52,242 nucleotides of DNA, from contig JAUYLZ010000033.1 in the NCBI GenBank assembly GCA_030698385.1, positions 73,905-126,146 of the forward strand, in the 5' to 3' direction. This DNA is from a bacterium (GTDB lineage Bacteria; Patescibacteriota; Patescibacteriia; Patescibacteriales; XYC2-FULL-47-12). Below are positions 32,327-41,568 of the stretch, one piece after another. The notes under the pieces are model-generated. The model had not been told where the DNA came from. It did not search any database and worked only from the letters and a program-made list of their open reading frames with translations. Numbering within the stretch: position 1 is the stretch's first letter; each line of letters begins with the position of its first letter. The translations under genes and the position numbers were made by a program.

Positions 32327-33190
32327 TTATGAATTTTCTGCGTTAATAAAATTCATTCTAGCCTCTACTTGTTGCAGCGCAGGTATGGCATAAATTGCCT
32401 CCCCCTCCACACTGCAAGCTGCGGCCGCACTCGCGAACTGAGCGGCGCGCCTCCAGTCACCAGTACTATGGAAGCGTACTAAAAATGCCATTGCGAACAC
32501 GTCGCCGGCACCGCACTCATCCACAACTTTTGCGTCTATCGCCGAAATATCATGCCTTTCCCCTCCCTGTAAAAATACCGACGATCCCTTTTCAGCTCTG
32601 GTAATAATAGTAATATTATCGCCATTGATAATGTTTGTTAAAGCACTCTCATTACCGCCAATGTCTTCTTCGCTAATAATAATAACATCGGCGCGACGCA
32701 AATAATCCCAGTTAAAAGAGTTTGTCTGGCGGCGGGAAACATTCCCCTCTGAATCCCATGTCCTTAGCCAGCCCTGCGGACAAACGCACACCAGGACATC
32801 TGAAGACAGCGCTTCAATGACATTAAAATCAACTTCTCCCGCAATTGGACTAACCAACGCCATGTCGCTGTTTTTCCATGACTCGGGAATATCTTGTACT
32901 GTGATGCGGCTGGCAAGGCTAAAGAGGCGCTGACTGCGAGAGCCATTGCGATAGGTGTTTTGAAACACGGTGCTTTTCTCCGCGGGCACAACGACTAAAT
33001 CTTTAGGCAAATGGTTAGAAAACGGGTATCCGAATCCACAACTTGTTACGAGCCGAGGGGTCACATCCAAATTTTGCGCAGTAATGGACGCATATAGAGC
33101 CGTGCCGCCAGGAACATACCGATCATTAACAATATCAGAACAAACATGGCCAAATATGGAACAATTATTTTTATTGATTTTCTTTCCCAT
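32327..33190 (-). CDS. PfkB-family carbohydrate or inositol kinase
   Basis: This roughly 287-residue ribokinase-fold kinase begins KKINKNNCSIFGHVCSDIV and has the glycine loop VPGGTALYAS near residue 30. The catalytic motif is DECGAGDVFAMAF near residue 230, the PfkB DTxGAGD signature with Glu-Cys for Thr-x. Its short N-terminal half without a lid hairpin, and the pattern FGYPFSNHLPK followed by EKSTVFQNTY, resemble plant and archaeal myo-inositol kinases as I remember them. ATG 33188-33190 is chosen over 33235 because the extra 15 residues look hydrophobic and non-conserved. A role upstream of the CDP-polyol module at 27701-29883 is an inference; a heptose or other sugar kinase is the alternative. 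Confidence 0.8.
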   Translation of the reverse strand: MGKKINKNNCSIFGHVCSDIVNDRYVPGGTALYASITAQNLDVTPRLVTSCGFGYPFSNHLPKDLVVVPAEKSTVFQNTYRNGSRSQRLFSLASRITVQDIPESWKNSDMALVSPIAGEVDFNVIEALSSDVLVCVCPQGWLRTWDSEGNVSRRQTNSFNWDYLRRADVIIISEEDIGGNESALTNIINGDNITIITRAEKGSSVFLQGGERHDISAIDAKVVDECGAGDVFAMAFLVRFHSTGDWRRAAQFASAAAACSVEGEAIYAIPALQQVEARMNFINAENS

Positions 33191-33251
33191 CTTTATTAAT
33201 ATACTATAAATTATTACACTATAAAAAAGTTGCAAAAGATTTTATAAAGCG

Positions 33252-34337
33252 TCAAATTAAATTTATTACATCTAAAAATTGTGCGGCTGTCGTGTTCCAG
33301 GAAAATTCGCCGGCCCTGATTTTACCCTTGTGAATGAGCTTGGCGCGTAATTTTTCATCAGTGGCAACAAGTTGCATGGCGCGCGCAATTGCGCCTGAAT
33401 CACCAGGTTCAACCAGTAAAGCCGCTTCACCGGCGATTTCTTTAAGTGACCCTATGTTTGAAGTAATGACCGGCGTGCCGCAACTCGCCGCCTCAAGAAT
33501 AGGGAATCCAAATCCTTCAAGAAACGAGGGAAATACTAATGCCCGGGCATTACTATATAGCCAAGCAAGCTGCTGATCGCTGACTCGACCTACAAATACA
33601 ACCTTTTCGTGCAGGCGCTGCCTATCAATAATTGCCAGCATCTCTTGATGATACACACTTTCTCTACTGGGCTTGCCTGCCAACACTAGAGAGTACTCTG
33701 GATGCGTTTTGTGAAAATGCGCAAACGCTTTCAGTGCGCTCAAGGGGTTTTTCCGCTGTTTGAGCGTACCAACGAACAAAAAAAACGGCTGCGTTAAGCC
33801 AGCCACGGTCTGTTGAGGCAAGACTGACATGTCCGTATAACCTAAATACATAATATTAATTTTTTTCGGCGCAACGGCAAAGAGCCGAACAATCTCATTT
33901 TTAGTGTACTCTGAAATGGCAAAAATATGCTGGGCGCGCCGAAACGCTAAATTTGCGAGCGTATCAAGCAAGCGGCGTTTAACGTGGGATCGTAAACCTG
34001 GCGCAAAAAACGTGCGATATCCAAAATCATACACAATGACTGCATATCGGCGCGGAAAAAACGTAAACGGCACTTGAAATCCATTAAAAATATACACATC
34101 GGCACGCGGCGCAAACCGTAAACCAAACTCTTTCCAGAGCTTTCCAAAGCCAATCTCTATAATCTGAACATTTTTATACTTAGACAGAGCGTCTCCAAAA
34201 CCATTTCCTTTTTTAACATATATAAAATAAGTATTTACTGTATCATTTAACAGCAATGCTTGCAGTAAATCAAGCGTAGCGCGTTCCAATCCCGCGGGAT
34301 TATTTAATGAATAAGCTGTGACAAATCCGATTATCAT
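33252..34337 (-). CDS. Family 4 glycosyltransferase (GT-B)
   Basis: The 361-residue retaining glycosyltransferase has NPAGLERATLDLLQAL near the N-terminus. In the donor half it has PFFLFVGTLKQRKNPL near 183-198, SLVLAGKPS near 219 and VFPSFLEGFGFPILEAASCGTP near 268-289, which contains the E-x7-E pair that binds the nucleotide sugar. GSLKEIAGEAALLVEPGD follows. Such enzymes commonly add mannose or glucose to lipid-linked glycans. It lies 10 bases before a methyltransferase gene and in the same orientation as the next dozen genes. Donor specificity is not predictable. Confidence 0.87.
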   Translation of the reverse strand: MIIGFVTAYSLNNPAGLERATLDLLQALLLNDTVNTYFIYVKKGNGFGDALSKYKNVQIIEIGFGKLWKEFGLRFAPRADVYIFNGFQVPFTFFPRRYAVIVYDFGYRTFFAPGLRSHVKRRLLDTLANLAFRRAQHIFAISEYTKNEIVRLFAVAPKKINIMYLGYTDMSVLPQQTVAGLTQPFFLFVGTLKQRKNPLSALKAFAHFHKTHPEYSLVLAGKPSRESVYHQEMLAIIDRQRLHEKVVFVGRVSDQQLAWLYSNARALVFPSFLEGFGFPILEAASCGTPVITSNIGSLKEIAGEAALLVEPGDSGAIARAMQLVATDEKLRAKLIHKGKIRAGEFSWNTTAAQFLDVINLI

Positions 34338-34346
34338 AATCTATTA

Positions 34347-34952
34347 TTATTTAACAACCTCCAATTCCCAAACCACTATTTTTACCGGAAAAAACAAAGA
34401 TATATACTGATCATATAGATAGGAATTCTTTTTAAAAAATTCTTTGGCATAACGGCTTAAGACGTTTTTGGAATGCGGGTAACCGTACCAAAAATCAACT
34501 TTTTTAAAGTTAATCTTAGTATATTCATAATCAGATAGAGAATTTTTTTCCGTAAGAAAGTAATCCAGCGAACGAGCGGTGAAAAAATGCTTATGAGTTG
34601 GATCGGTAAAACTGTCCACACACCGAAAATACGGTGCAACCACAATTAGACGGCCGCCCGGCTTGCTGATGCGCCAAACTTCCTTAAAAAATCCAATTAG
34701 ATCGTCAATATGCTCGATCAAACTATGAGCTATAACCACATCCATATTATTGTCATCCAGCGGCCAGGGTAAAACATCCATATCATGTTGGATATCAACT
34801 TGAGGTAGGTTCAACTTGTCTATGCCCAACGCACCGTTAACCTTATTTTTACCACAACCCAGGTGTAAAATATTTTTATCTGCAAAAACAGCCTGTTTTG
34901 TCATGCCTGCAGGTGTATAAATTTTTAGAGTAAATTTTTCAGTTTTCGACAT
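34347..34952 (-). CDS. Class I SAM-dependent methyltransferase
   Basis: The 201-residue protein has KNILHLGCGKNKVNGALGID near residues 22-41 (motif I and motif II Asp), MDVVIAHSLIEHIDDLI near 74-90 and ISKPGGRLIVVAPYFR near 97-112. FTDPTHKHFFTARS is typical of a small group of predicted methyltransferases in polysaccharide clusters. ATG 34950-34952 is preferred to a TTG at 34961. It overlaps the neighbouring glycosyltransferase gene by 14 bases, so translation is probably coupled. The substrate is unknown. Confidence 0.8.
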   Translation of the reverse strand: MSKTEKFTLKIYTPAGMTKQAVFADKNILHLGCGKNKVNGALGIDKLNLPQVDIQHDMDVLPWPLDDNNMDVVIAHSLIEHIDDLIGFFKEVWRISKPGGRLIVVAPYFRCVDSFTDPTHKHFFTARSLDYFLTEKNSLSDYEYTKINFKKVDFWYGYPHSKNVLSRYAKEFFKKNSYLYDQYISLFFPVKIVVWELEVVK

Positions 34953-36093
34953 GATGTTCAATAAATTGTAATATCGCTATAGCACGTTTTTTCCATGAAT
35001 ACTGCTGTACATCCTGATTAGCCCTATCAGCTACTTTTTGCCCTAAAGGATTATCCTTCAGTAATTTACGCATATTTTTGATAAAGCTATCCGTGCTATC
35101 AGCTTTAAAAATAATCGCGTTGTCTTTATTTAAAATTTCCAAAATTGACGGCAAATTTGAGGCGATAATGGGTCTCTTAGATGACATATATTCAAATAAT
35201 TTTATCGGTGAGGTATCATATTGGGAAAATATAGAAAATCTTTTATCCTTGGCGTGCTTAGAATTAGGCAATACTAATACATCAGCTGCGCTTAAATACA
35301 GCGGGATATTGTAGTACGGCTGATGACCTAAAAATATACAATTGTCGGCTTTATAACTTTTTTTAAAATCTTCAACCAAGCTTTTATCACCACCTACAAA
35401 AATGAATAGCACTTCCGGCAACTGCACTGCCGCTTTTGTTAAAAAATTCGCGCCCTTCCAGTCATAAAGTTGCCCGGTGTAAACAGCTAAAGATTTGCTG
35501 TCTGGGAGGCTAAGTTTTCGACGTGAATCTTGTTTATTTGGCAAATTGCTAAACTTTTGCAAATCAAAACCATTGGGAAAAACTAAAAACTTTTTTGCTG
35601 GTATATTAAATTTTTCCATGCACTGCTGTTTTTTCCAAAGGTTAGTAGTTATAATGCCAGTCATATTTTTTAAAATTATTTTCCAAAACCACCAATTCTT
35701 ATCAGGAAAACCGTGTAGATCATGAAAGACTTTGTATCCTCGCCATGCCAAAAGCAAAGCTGAAAAGTGGTCGCGTGAAAAAATTATTACATTTTTTTTA
35801 TCTCCTAAATTTCTGCTAAAAAATAATTGTATCGAATAAAAAAACTGTACTATTAAAAATCCATAAGGCCATCTCCTGTCAACAGCGTCAAAGACGGGCA
35901 CATTGGTAATCGTAAAATTGGCCGGCAATCTATAATAATTAAAAGGATCACTTACAATTTCGTTTTTTCTCTTTGGTAACATTAACTTTACTTTTACTCC
36001 ACAATCAGCAAAATTAAAACACATTTGCATAATATTCACTCCATGAGCCTTGTGCGTTGGTATACGGGAATTGGTAATGTAGATTATGTTCAT
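34939..36093 (-). CDS. Family 4-like glycosyltransferase (GT-B)
   Basis: The 384-residue protein starts NIIYITNSRIPTHKAHGVNIMQM, the acceptor-side loop of GT4 enzymes. It has a donor side with SLAVYTGQLYDWKGANFL near 212-229, VLFIFVGGD, YYNIPLYLSAADVLVLPN, and SPIKLFEYMSSKRPIIAS near 302-319, where Glu in LFEYM is the usual carboxylate. It overlaps the methyltransferase start by 14 bases. The codon use is AT-rich like the neighbouring 34-36 kb genes. A role in building the glycan chain is inferred from context. Confidence 0.83.
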   Translation of the reverse strand: MNIIYITNSRIPTHKAHGVNIMQMCFNFADCGVKVKLMLPKRKNEIVSDPFNYYRLPANFTITNVPVFDAVDRRWPYGFLIVQFFYSIQLFFSRNLGDKKNVIIFSRDHFSALLLAWRGYKVFHDLHGFPDKNWWFWKIILKNMTGIITTNLWKKQQCMEKFNIPAKKFLVFPNGFDLQKFSNLPNKQDSRRKLSLPDSKSLAVYTGQLYDWKGANFLTKAAVQLPEVLFIFVGGDKSLVEDFKKSYKADNCIFLGHQPYYNIPLYLSAADVLVLPNSKHAKDKRFSIFSQYDTSPIKLFEYMSSKRPIIASNLPSILEILNKDNAIIFKADSTDSFIKNMRKLLKDNPLGQKVADRANQDVQQYSWKKRAIAILQFIEHHVEN

Positions 36094-36129
36094 AGTAGTA
36101 TAGATTAACTTGAATTTGCATATTTTTTG

Positions 36130-36795
36130 CTATTTAATCCCCGTTCCTAATATCATTAGTTCACGCGACCAACGCATGAAACTGTTACCCTGCGCCCGCT
36201 TAATTGGGAGTATAATTCGTAAAGGCTTAAGCGCCACCTTCATCCAAGGATGACGCCACAGCAGTGGTAACTGATAAAATAATTCGGTCTCAATCTCTTT
36301 AAAACCGTATAAATCAAGTACCCGCGCCAGCCCCAGCTCTACGTACGGCTGTACGTGCGTATGATCGCTGTAAAACACATACCGCTGGCTCTGCCAGTCC
36401 GGCGTCATCACTATCAAACGGCCGCCCAGTTTAAGTATGCGCTGACACTCGCCCAGAAAATTTTCCGGATTATGCAAATGCTCAATAACAGATTTAGAAA
36501 AAACCGCGTCAAAGCTTTCATCTTCGTAAGGAAATCGATCCCGCTCAATATTAGCTGTTTTAATCTTAAACTTCTCTAACAGCGCTCCGCCATACCGGCG
36601 AATATCCAACCCTTCCGCTAAACAGCCAGCTCTTTGAAAACCGAGTAAAAACTCACCGCGCCCGCAGCCTACGTCAATCAATCTGCTCCCCTGTGAAATA
36701 CCGAAACGTTCTGCTAAATATCTGCATAGTTTATCGGGATAGCCGGTATAGGCTTTTGCCTTTTCGCTGTAGTATACCTGTAGATAATTTTTCAT
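36130..36795 (-). CDS. Class I SAM-dependent methyltransferase
   Basis: From ATG 36793-36795 the protein has 221 residues. SRLIDVGCGRGEFLLGFQ near 34-51 is motif I, AEGLDIRRYG motif II, FDAVFSKSVIEHLHNP near 99-114 motif IV, and LKLGGRLIVMTPDWQ near 126-140 the post-I strand. YYSEKAKAYTGYP lies at the N-terminus. The upstream ATG at 36852 would add 19 residues with no similarity to the family. FYSDHTHVQPY is a conserved substrate-side loop. It is one of eight methyltransferases in the window. The target is unknown. Confidence 0.8.
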   Translation of the reverse strand: MKNYLQVYYSEKAKAYTGYPDKLCRYLAERFGISQGSRLIDVGCGRGEFLLGFQRAGCLAEGLDIRRYGGALLEKFKIKTANIERDRFPYEDESFDAVFSKSVIEHLHNPENFLGECQRILKLGGRLIVMTPDWQSQRYVFYSDHTHVQPYVELGLARVLDLYGFKEIETELFYQLPLLWRHPWMKVALKPLRIILPIKRAQGNSFMRWSRELMILGTGIK

Positions 36796-36876
36796 ATTGC
36801 CTGAAAAATAAGTTATATATTTAAGATTGCCAAAAATAACCGCGTTTGTCAAAAAAGTTAAATAATAACCAAATTA

Positions 36877-37683
36877 CTAATTATGTTTTAAAATATTGCG
36901 CCAGAGATTGACGGCTAACCGCCAAATAATTTGTAAATGATACGCCGCATTAGATAAATCATATACCAGCGGCAGACTTGTCCTAGGGTGAAAAATTTTA
37001 TTCAGCAGCGCCTTAATTAAATACTTTAAAAATTTTTTTATATTGGCCCGCGCTGACCTTACAAAACGAGCGAAAGTGATGTCTTTCATCTTGTCCTGCT
37101 CAATATCCAAATAGTGCACCCACTTTTGACGAAGAGTTTTAATATCTTCCAAAGGAACAATCTCCGGATGTTTGAGCGCACCCAATGCATACCCCGCTTT
37201 AGGCTTAACGCGCTCATGGACACGCTTGACGAACGGGGTGGCCGCGGGAATATAAAAAAACCGAAGCTGATATATTGGCTTTAAACTCGCGACCGGCGCG
37301 CCATTGAACGTGTACACGCGCGGAAGCTGATACAAAAAATGTGTATTTGATTTGCCGCGCGCCACAATGCCTCTTATTTCTTCAGCCGCCTCCGGCGACA
37401 GATACTCGTCGCTGTCAATAAACAAAAACCAAGCATACTTAGCCAGCGCCAGTCCCTGGTTGCGAACTTCAGCAAAATTTTCAATTCTAACATTTTTCTT
37501 ATCCGTCTTTGCCTGCGGATAAACGCGCGCGCCGTAATATTCTGCGATCTTCATCGTATCATCAGTGCTATTGCCGTCTAAAATAATTATGTCGTCAAAA
37601 GCACGCACGCTTTCTAAGCATCTACTAAGTGTTTGCGCCGAATTGAGTGTCAAAATTTCCACACTGCAAGGAATTTTATCCAT
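36877..37683 (-). CDS. Family 2 glycosyltransferase (WaaE/KdtX-like)
   Basis: The 268-residue GT-A enzyme has VEILTLNSAQTLSRCLESV at 8-26, DIIILDGNSTDDT at 31-43, ENFAEVRNQGLALA and WFLFIDSDEYLSP near 85-97, whose Asp-Ser-Asp is the metal-binding DxD. VKRVHERVKP and the preceding Tyr-rich segment are features I associate with WaaE/KdtX glucosyltransferases, which modify inner-core sugars. The last 60 residues are hydrophobic and basic and may contact the membrane. It is separated from the polyprenol-type GT2 gene by 32 bases. Confidence 0.83.
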   Translation of the reverse strand: MDKIPCSVEILTLNSAQTLSRCLESVRAFDDIIILDGNSTDDTMKIAEYYGARVYPQAKTDKKNVRIENFAEVRNQGLALAKYAWFLFIDSDEYLSPEAAEEIRGIVARGKSNTHFLYQLPRVYTFNGAPVASLKPIYQLRFFYIPAATPFVKRVHERVKPKAGYALGALKHPEIVPLEDIKTLRQKWVHYLDIEQDKMKDITFARFVRSARANIKKFLKYLIKALLNKIFHPRTSLPLVYDLSNAAYHLQIIWRLAVNLWRNILKHN

Positions 37684-37715
37684 ACTTTATTTTTTAAATT
37701 CAATGAAAAAATAAA

Positions 37716-38420
37716 TTACCTAAAATACCTCTTTTTAATGTTCGGGATGGAAAAAAAAGACTCTTTGACCTCTCTCAAGGAAAAATTTGATTGACCTCGG
37801 CGGCGGTTTACAAATAAACTCTTGCATTCTTTAAACTTTACGCCTCGGCGGTGGAGCTGATAGGCGATTTCGGAAAGCACGATATAGCCGCTCGCTTTTA
37901 TTTTTTCAAAGTCCAGCTTTTTAAGCGCCGCGCGCCCATAGACACGGTAACCGTTGGTGTAGTCATGCAGGCCAATTTTCAAAATTAAGTTGGCGTAAAA
38001 ATTAGCAAACTTGGAAAAAATGCGCCGCGCCAGCGGCCAGCCTTTAATAACGCTGCCCTTTACGTAACGCGAGCCAATTACCACCGTGTTTGGTTCGGCG
38101 ACAGCAATTAAAGCCGGCAGTTCGTCCGGCTGGTGTGAAAAATCCGCGTCCATTTCAACTAAATAATCATAGTCCCTCTCCAGCCCGTACTTTAAACCGG
38201 CCAGAACGGCGCTACCCCGACCGGATTTTTCATTACGCTTTATTAAATGCAGGCGCGCTTCCCTGTCCCGCCTTTCTCTCACTAAGTCAGCGGTCTCATC
38301 AGAGCCGTCGTCAACGATTAAAATATCGAGCGTGATTGGCAGAGAAAGTAGGGCGTCAATTAATTTTATAATTGTCGTTTCTTCGTTGTAAGTCGGTATG
38401 ATAACTAAAATTTTTAACAT
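37716..38420 (-). CDS. Family 2 glycosyltransferase, dolichyl/polyprenyl-phosphate mannose synthase-like
   Basis: Starting at ATG 38418-38420 (the upstream extension to 38528 would overlap the fusion gene), the 234-residue protein reads KILVIIPTYNEETTI and ILIVDDGSDETADL. RNEKSGRGSAVLAGLKYGL and LVEMDADFSHQPDELP near 91-106 follow, with the DAD metal motif. VIGSRYVKGS and DYTNGYRVYGRAAL complete the polyprenyl-phosphate mannose synthase pattern. Such enzymes charge a lipid phosphate with one sugar for use by GT-C enzymes outside the cell. No C-terminal membrane helices are present, so it is the short, soluble form. Confidence 0.86.
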   Translation of the reverse strand: MLKILVIIPTYNEETTIIKLIDALLSLPITLDILIVDDGSDETADLVRERRDREARLHLIKRNEKSGRGSAVLAGLKYGLERDYDYLVEMDADFSHQPDELPALIAVAEPNTVVIGSRYVKGSVIKGWPLARRIFSKFANFYANLILKIGLHDYTNGYRVYGRAALKKLDFEKIKASGYIVLSEIAYQLHRRGVKFKECKSLFVNRRRGQSNFSLREVKESFFSIPNIKKRYFR

Positions 38421-38421
38421 A

Positions 38422-40623
38422 TTATAAAAAAAAGTTGTGAAAACATTTAATAATATAGTCCAAATCACCACGAAATAACTTCTGATGGCAACCAATATAA
38501 AAACCGTTATTATTAATCCAGCGCGCAACCGGATAGCGGCTTTCCAAATCGCCGTACATTTTTTCGTAAAAAGGCTGGTTTGTTAAGGGCAGCATTTCGC
38601 GCGTTTCAATGTTATGTTTTTCTAAGTGCATGACTAGATCTTTTTTCTGTACTGTTGACTCTTTTTTAATAACTAAAGGAAACATCATGAAAGCGTGTTC
38701 GCAGTAGGCTGGCCAGCTCGGTAGCTGTAACTCTGCCTGTAAAGGCCCTAAACCTTCAATTAAATACTGCGCGTTTTCGCGCCGCTTTTCTAAAATCTCG
38801 TCTTTACGCTCAAGCTGCGCCACGCCTAAAGCTGCCTCCATTTCAGTCAGGCGGAAGCTATGGCCCAGCTGGATAAATTTAAAACGGCGCGCCACGGTTT
38901 GTTCCAGCCTTTCGGCCGATAAATTTTTATCATCATCAATTTGCAGATAAATACTATCGCGGCCGTGGTTAGCCAAGCTTTTTAACGTTTCCGCATGGAC
39001 CGAATTACTAGTGCAGACAAGGCCGCCGACGCCGGTGGTAATCAAATGCGCCATGTAGGTTGAAAAGCAGCTAATTTCTCCGAAGGAGCCGACCGGACGC
39101 CCTTTGTATTTTACAAACATGGTCTCGCAGGAGTCTTCAATAATTTTTAGATTATATTTTTTCGCTATCTCAATAATAGGATCCATATCAGCCGGCTGGC
39201 CGAATAGATGAACAACCATAATCGCTTTGGTTTTTTCAGTAATATGCCTTTCAATTTGCGCCGGATCGATATTGTAGCTTTGTTCGCTGACATCAACAAA
39301 AACCGGCTTTAAATTATTCATCAATATCACGTTCGCGCTGGCGACAAACGTCACCGCCGGACAAAGTATTTCTTCGTTATCCTGCCAATTATATACCTGC
39401 TTTAACGCCGCTACCGCGAGCTGTAAGGCGCTGGTGCCGCTATTTACCAACAGGGCGCTGGAGCATGCGTGCAGCTTGGCAAATTCATTCTCCAGGCGCA
39501 GGCTATAAGGCCCGTGTGAAAGACGCTCATTATTTAAAACGTCATTAACGTACAACTTTGCTTTTTCATCAATATCGGCGCAGCCGACGCCGATTTGCTC
39601 ACGACGTTCGGTTGATACTAGTTGCACGCCTAAACTCTTACAGTCAGCTTCAAGCATAATTTTAACTAATTCGGGAAAAGAGGTCCGCGGCTGCCAGCCC
39701 AGTTTTTCACGCGCTTTAGATGCATCGCCGAGCAGTATATCCACCTCGGTCGGCCGGTAATAGCGCGGGTCTATTTCCACATACTGCCGCCAGTCTTTTA
39801 TGCCGGCTAAATCAAAAGCGACGTCTAAAAATTCGCGGATGCTGTGCGTCTCGCCGGTTGCTATTACATAATCATCGCCGCGCTCTTGCTGCATCATAAG
39901 CCACATCGCCTCTACGTACTCGGGCGCATATCCCCAGTCGCGGCGTGCCTCTAGGTTTCCCAAATATAACTTATCCTTGCTGCCGGCTAAGATATCGGCG
40001 ATACCGATAGTTATTTTTCTGGTAACGAAGCTTTCGCCGCGGCGCGGCGATTCATGATTGAATAAAATACCATTGCAGACGAACATGTCATACGCCTCGC
40101 GGTAATTAACCGCCGCCCAGTAAGCGTATACTTTGGCGGCCGCATAAGGGCTGCGCGGATAAAAGGGCGTTGTTTCGCGCTGCGGCACCTCGCGGACGCG
40201 GCCGAACATCTCTGACGACGACGCTTGATAGAACTTTGTCTTAATGCGCGTTTCCCTGATTGCTTCTAAAAGCCTGATCGTAGAAACCGCCGTCGCTTCC
40301 GCCGTATAAACCGGTACGTCAAAACTCACTCTGACATGGCTTTGCGCGCCGAGATGATAAATTTCATCCGGATTAATCTTTTCAATCAGCCGCGCCAGGC
40401 TGCTGGAATCGGTTAAATCGCCGTAGTGTAAAAAAATATTTTCCGTGCTTTGCGCGTCTTTATAAATATGTTCCAAACGTTCGCGGTTAAAGCTGCTGGA
40501 GCGCCTGACCAGGCCGTGCACCTCATAATCTTTTGCTAGTAATAAATCGGCTAGGTAGGAGCCGTCCTGGCCGGTGACGCCGGTGATAAAAGCCCTATTT
40601 TTATTTTTATTTTCGCTGGACAT
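38422..40623 (-). CDS. gmd: Fusion: GDP-mannose 4,6-dehydratase + ColD-like PLP 3-dehydratase
   Basis: Residues 10-330 are a full GDP-mannose 4,6-dehydratase: GVTGQDG at 15-21, [17 protein letters not shown] at 132-141, Tyr160 and Lys164 in SPYAAAK, and [13 protein letters not shown] at 188-200. Residues 365-733 are a PLP aminotransferase-fold protein. IIEDSCET at 494-501 keeps the pyridine Asp, but the Schiff-base Lys is replaced by His526 in YMAHLITTG. That Lys-to-His change is the mark of ColD, which removes the C3 hydroxyl of GDP-4-keto-6-deoxymannose. One polypeptide could thus go from GDP-mannose to a 3,6-dideoxy sugar. The frame is continuous across the junction. A ColC-like finishing enzyme is not seen. 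Confidence 0.9.
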   Translation of the reverse strand: MSSENKNKNRAFITGVTGQDGSYLADLLLAKDYEVHGLVRRSSSFNRERLEHIYKDAQSTENIFLHYGDLTDSSSLARLIEKINPDEIYHLGAQSHVRVSFDVPVYTAEATAVSTIRLLEAIRETRIKTKFYQASSSEMFGRVREVPQRETTPFYPRSPYAAAKVYAYWAAVNYREAYDMFVCNGILFNHESPRRGESFVTRKITIGIADILAGSKDKLYLGNLEARRDWGYAPEYVEAMWLMMQQERGDDYVIATGETHSIREFLDVAFDLAGIKDWRQYVEIDPRYYRPTEVDILLGDASKAREKLGWQPRTSFPELVKIMLEADCKSLGVQLVSTERREQIGVGCADIDEKAKLYVNDVLNNERLSHGPYSLRLENEFAKLHACSSALLVNSGTSALQLAVAALKQVYNWQDNEEILCPAVTFVASANVILMNNLKPVFVDVSEQSYNIDPAQIERHITEKTKAIMVVHLFGQPADMDPIIEIAKKYNLKIIEDSCETMFVKYKGRPVGSFGEISCFSTYMAHLITTGVGGLVCTSNSVHAETLKSLANHGRDSIYLQIDDDKNLSAERLEQTVARRFKFIQLGHSFRLTEMEAALGVAQLERKDEILEKRRENAQYLIEGLGPLQAELQLPSWPAYCEHAFMMFPLVIKKESTVQKKDLVMHLEKHNIETREMLPLTNQPFYEKMYGDLESRYPVARWINNNGFYIGCHQKLFRGDLDYIIKCFHNFFL

Positions 40624-40655
40624 ACTTTATTTTTATTTTAAACCAATGAACGATT

Positions 40656-41420
40656 TTAACCATTGTTTTTTCTACCAATAATAATGTTTGTATCACGCGT
40701 ACCGGGCAGGAGCCGCGACAAAAGCCTGAATAAATCCACGTAAACCGAACGTAAATTTTTAAAACTAAGTTCAGGCTTCATACTTTGTATATTTTCGGCC
40801 GCCGCTATTTCCAGTCCTAACCACTTAAACATAACTTTTAACTCGTGTAAAGTATACTCCCGCCAGTGTCCTTCAAAATTATCGCCGCGCTTAAAAAAAT
40901 TCTCCAAATGCCCGGACATCTGCGAGCGGCCGAACAACCCGCGGATACGATTTAACAGATGGCTGACATTTGGCGTCGCAATATAAATTAGACCGTTCTC
41001 GTTTAAATTTCTTAACATGGCCTCTAAAAATTTTTTTGGCTCTTTTTGATGCTCAATGGTTGCGATACTGATGATGACATCGTACTTCTTATCTAAATCA
41101 TCATCTAAAATATCGCGGCTGGTAATTCTCAAATTCTGCTCTTCCCAAATTTTTTGTAAGTTCTGAATTTCAGCCACCGCGAAATCGTTATCCGGCAAAA
41201 ATAAATACTTGTCTCCGCCTTCGATATTATATCCCAAAAATTTCAGCGTCAAGGCCAAAATGCCAATGCCGCAACCGGCGTCAAAAATTTGCTGTTCCGG
41301 CGTCAAGTGCGGGCGCAAAACATTTAAATGCACCAGGTTGTTGTTAAACTCCCAGAGTTGTTTATCTGAATATGGCGATAAAGTTTTGTAGGCTTTTTGC
41401 AAAGCCGCTTCGTTAGTCAT
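40656..41420 (-). CDS. Class I SAM-dependent methyltransferase
   Basis: The 254-residue protein has QQIFDAGCGIGILALTL at 43-59, EGGDKYLFLP as motif II, KYDVIISIATIEHQKEPKKF near 111-130 and LNENGLIYIATPNVSHL near 137-153. An RGLFGRSQMSGHLENFFKRG segment and HWREYTLHELKVMFKWLG form the C-terminal cap. The first 35 residues (QKAYKTLSPYSDKQLWEFNN) are an acceptor-side helix pair. The ATG lies 11 bases from the REP-like palindrome at 41432. Function beyond methyl transfer is not evident. Confidence 0.8.
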   Translation of the reverse strand: MTNEAALQKAYKTLSPYSDKQLWEFNNNLVHLNVLRPHLTPEQQIFDAGCGIGILALTLKFLGYNIEGGDKYLFLPDNDFAVAEIQNLQKIWEEQNLRITSRDILDDDLDKKYDVIISIATIEHQKEPKKFLEAMLRNLNENGLIYIATPNVSHLLNRIRGLFGRSQMSGHLENFFKRGDNFEGHWREYTLHELKVMFKWLGLEIAAAENIQSMKPELSFKNLRSVYVDLFRLLSRLLPGTRDTNIIIGRKNNG

Positions 41421-41431
41421 TTTGTCAATGC

Positions 41432-41563
41432 TGTCATTGCGAGGAGCGTAATGAAGCGAAGCGTAATGAAACGACGCGGCAATCCCGTGAGGACAAAGAC
41501 GTTGCTATCCAGGCGGGATTGCCACGCTTCGTTCCGCTGCGCTACACTTCGCTCGCAATGACA
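41432..41563. repeat. REP/MITE-like palindromic element, 132 bp
   Basis: The ends are a perfect 12-base inverted repeat: TGTCATTGCGAG (41432-41443) and CTCGCAATGACA (41552-41563). An inner pair, GGCAATCCCG (41478-41487) and CGGGATTGCC (41514-41523), is also perfect. The GAAGCG/CGCTTC segments between are partly complementary. The end sequence matches the widely known GTCATTGCGAG family of dispersed palindromes, moved by Y1 (RAYT-like) transposases in other bacteria. No transposase is present here. It sits exactly in the only large gap (41421-41568) of this part of the operon. Confidence 0.88.
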
Positions 41564-41568
41564 TATTA

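Noticed and set aside
38422..40623. Gmd fused to perosamine synthase (GDP-4-keto-6-deoxymannose 4-aminotransferase)
   Set aside because: The Schiff-base lysine needed for transamination is His526, which fits the ColD dehydratase type.
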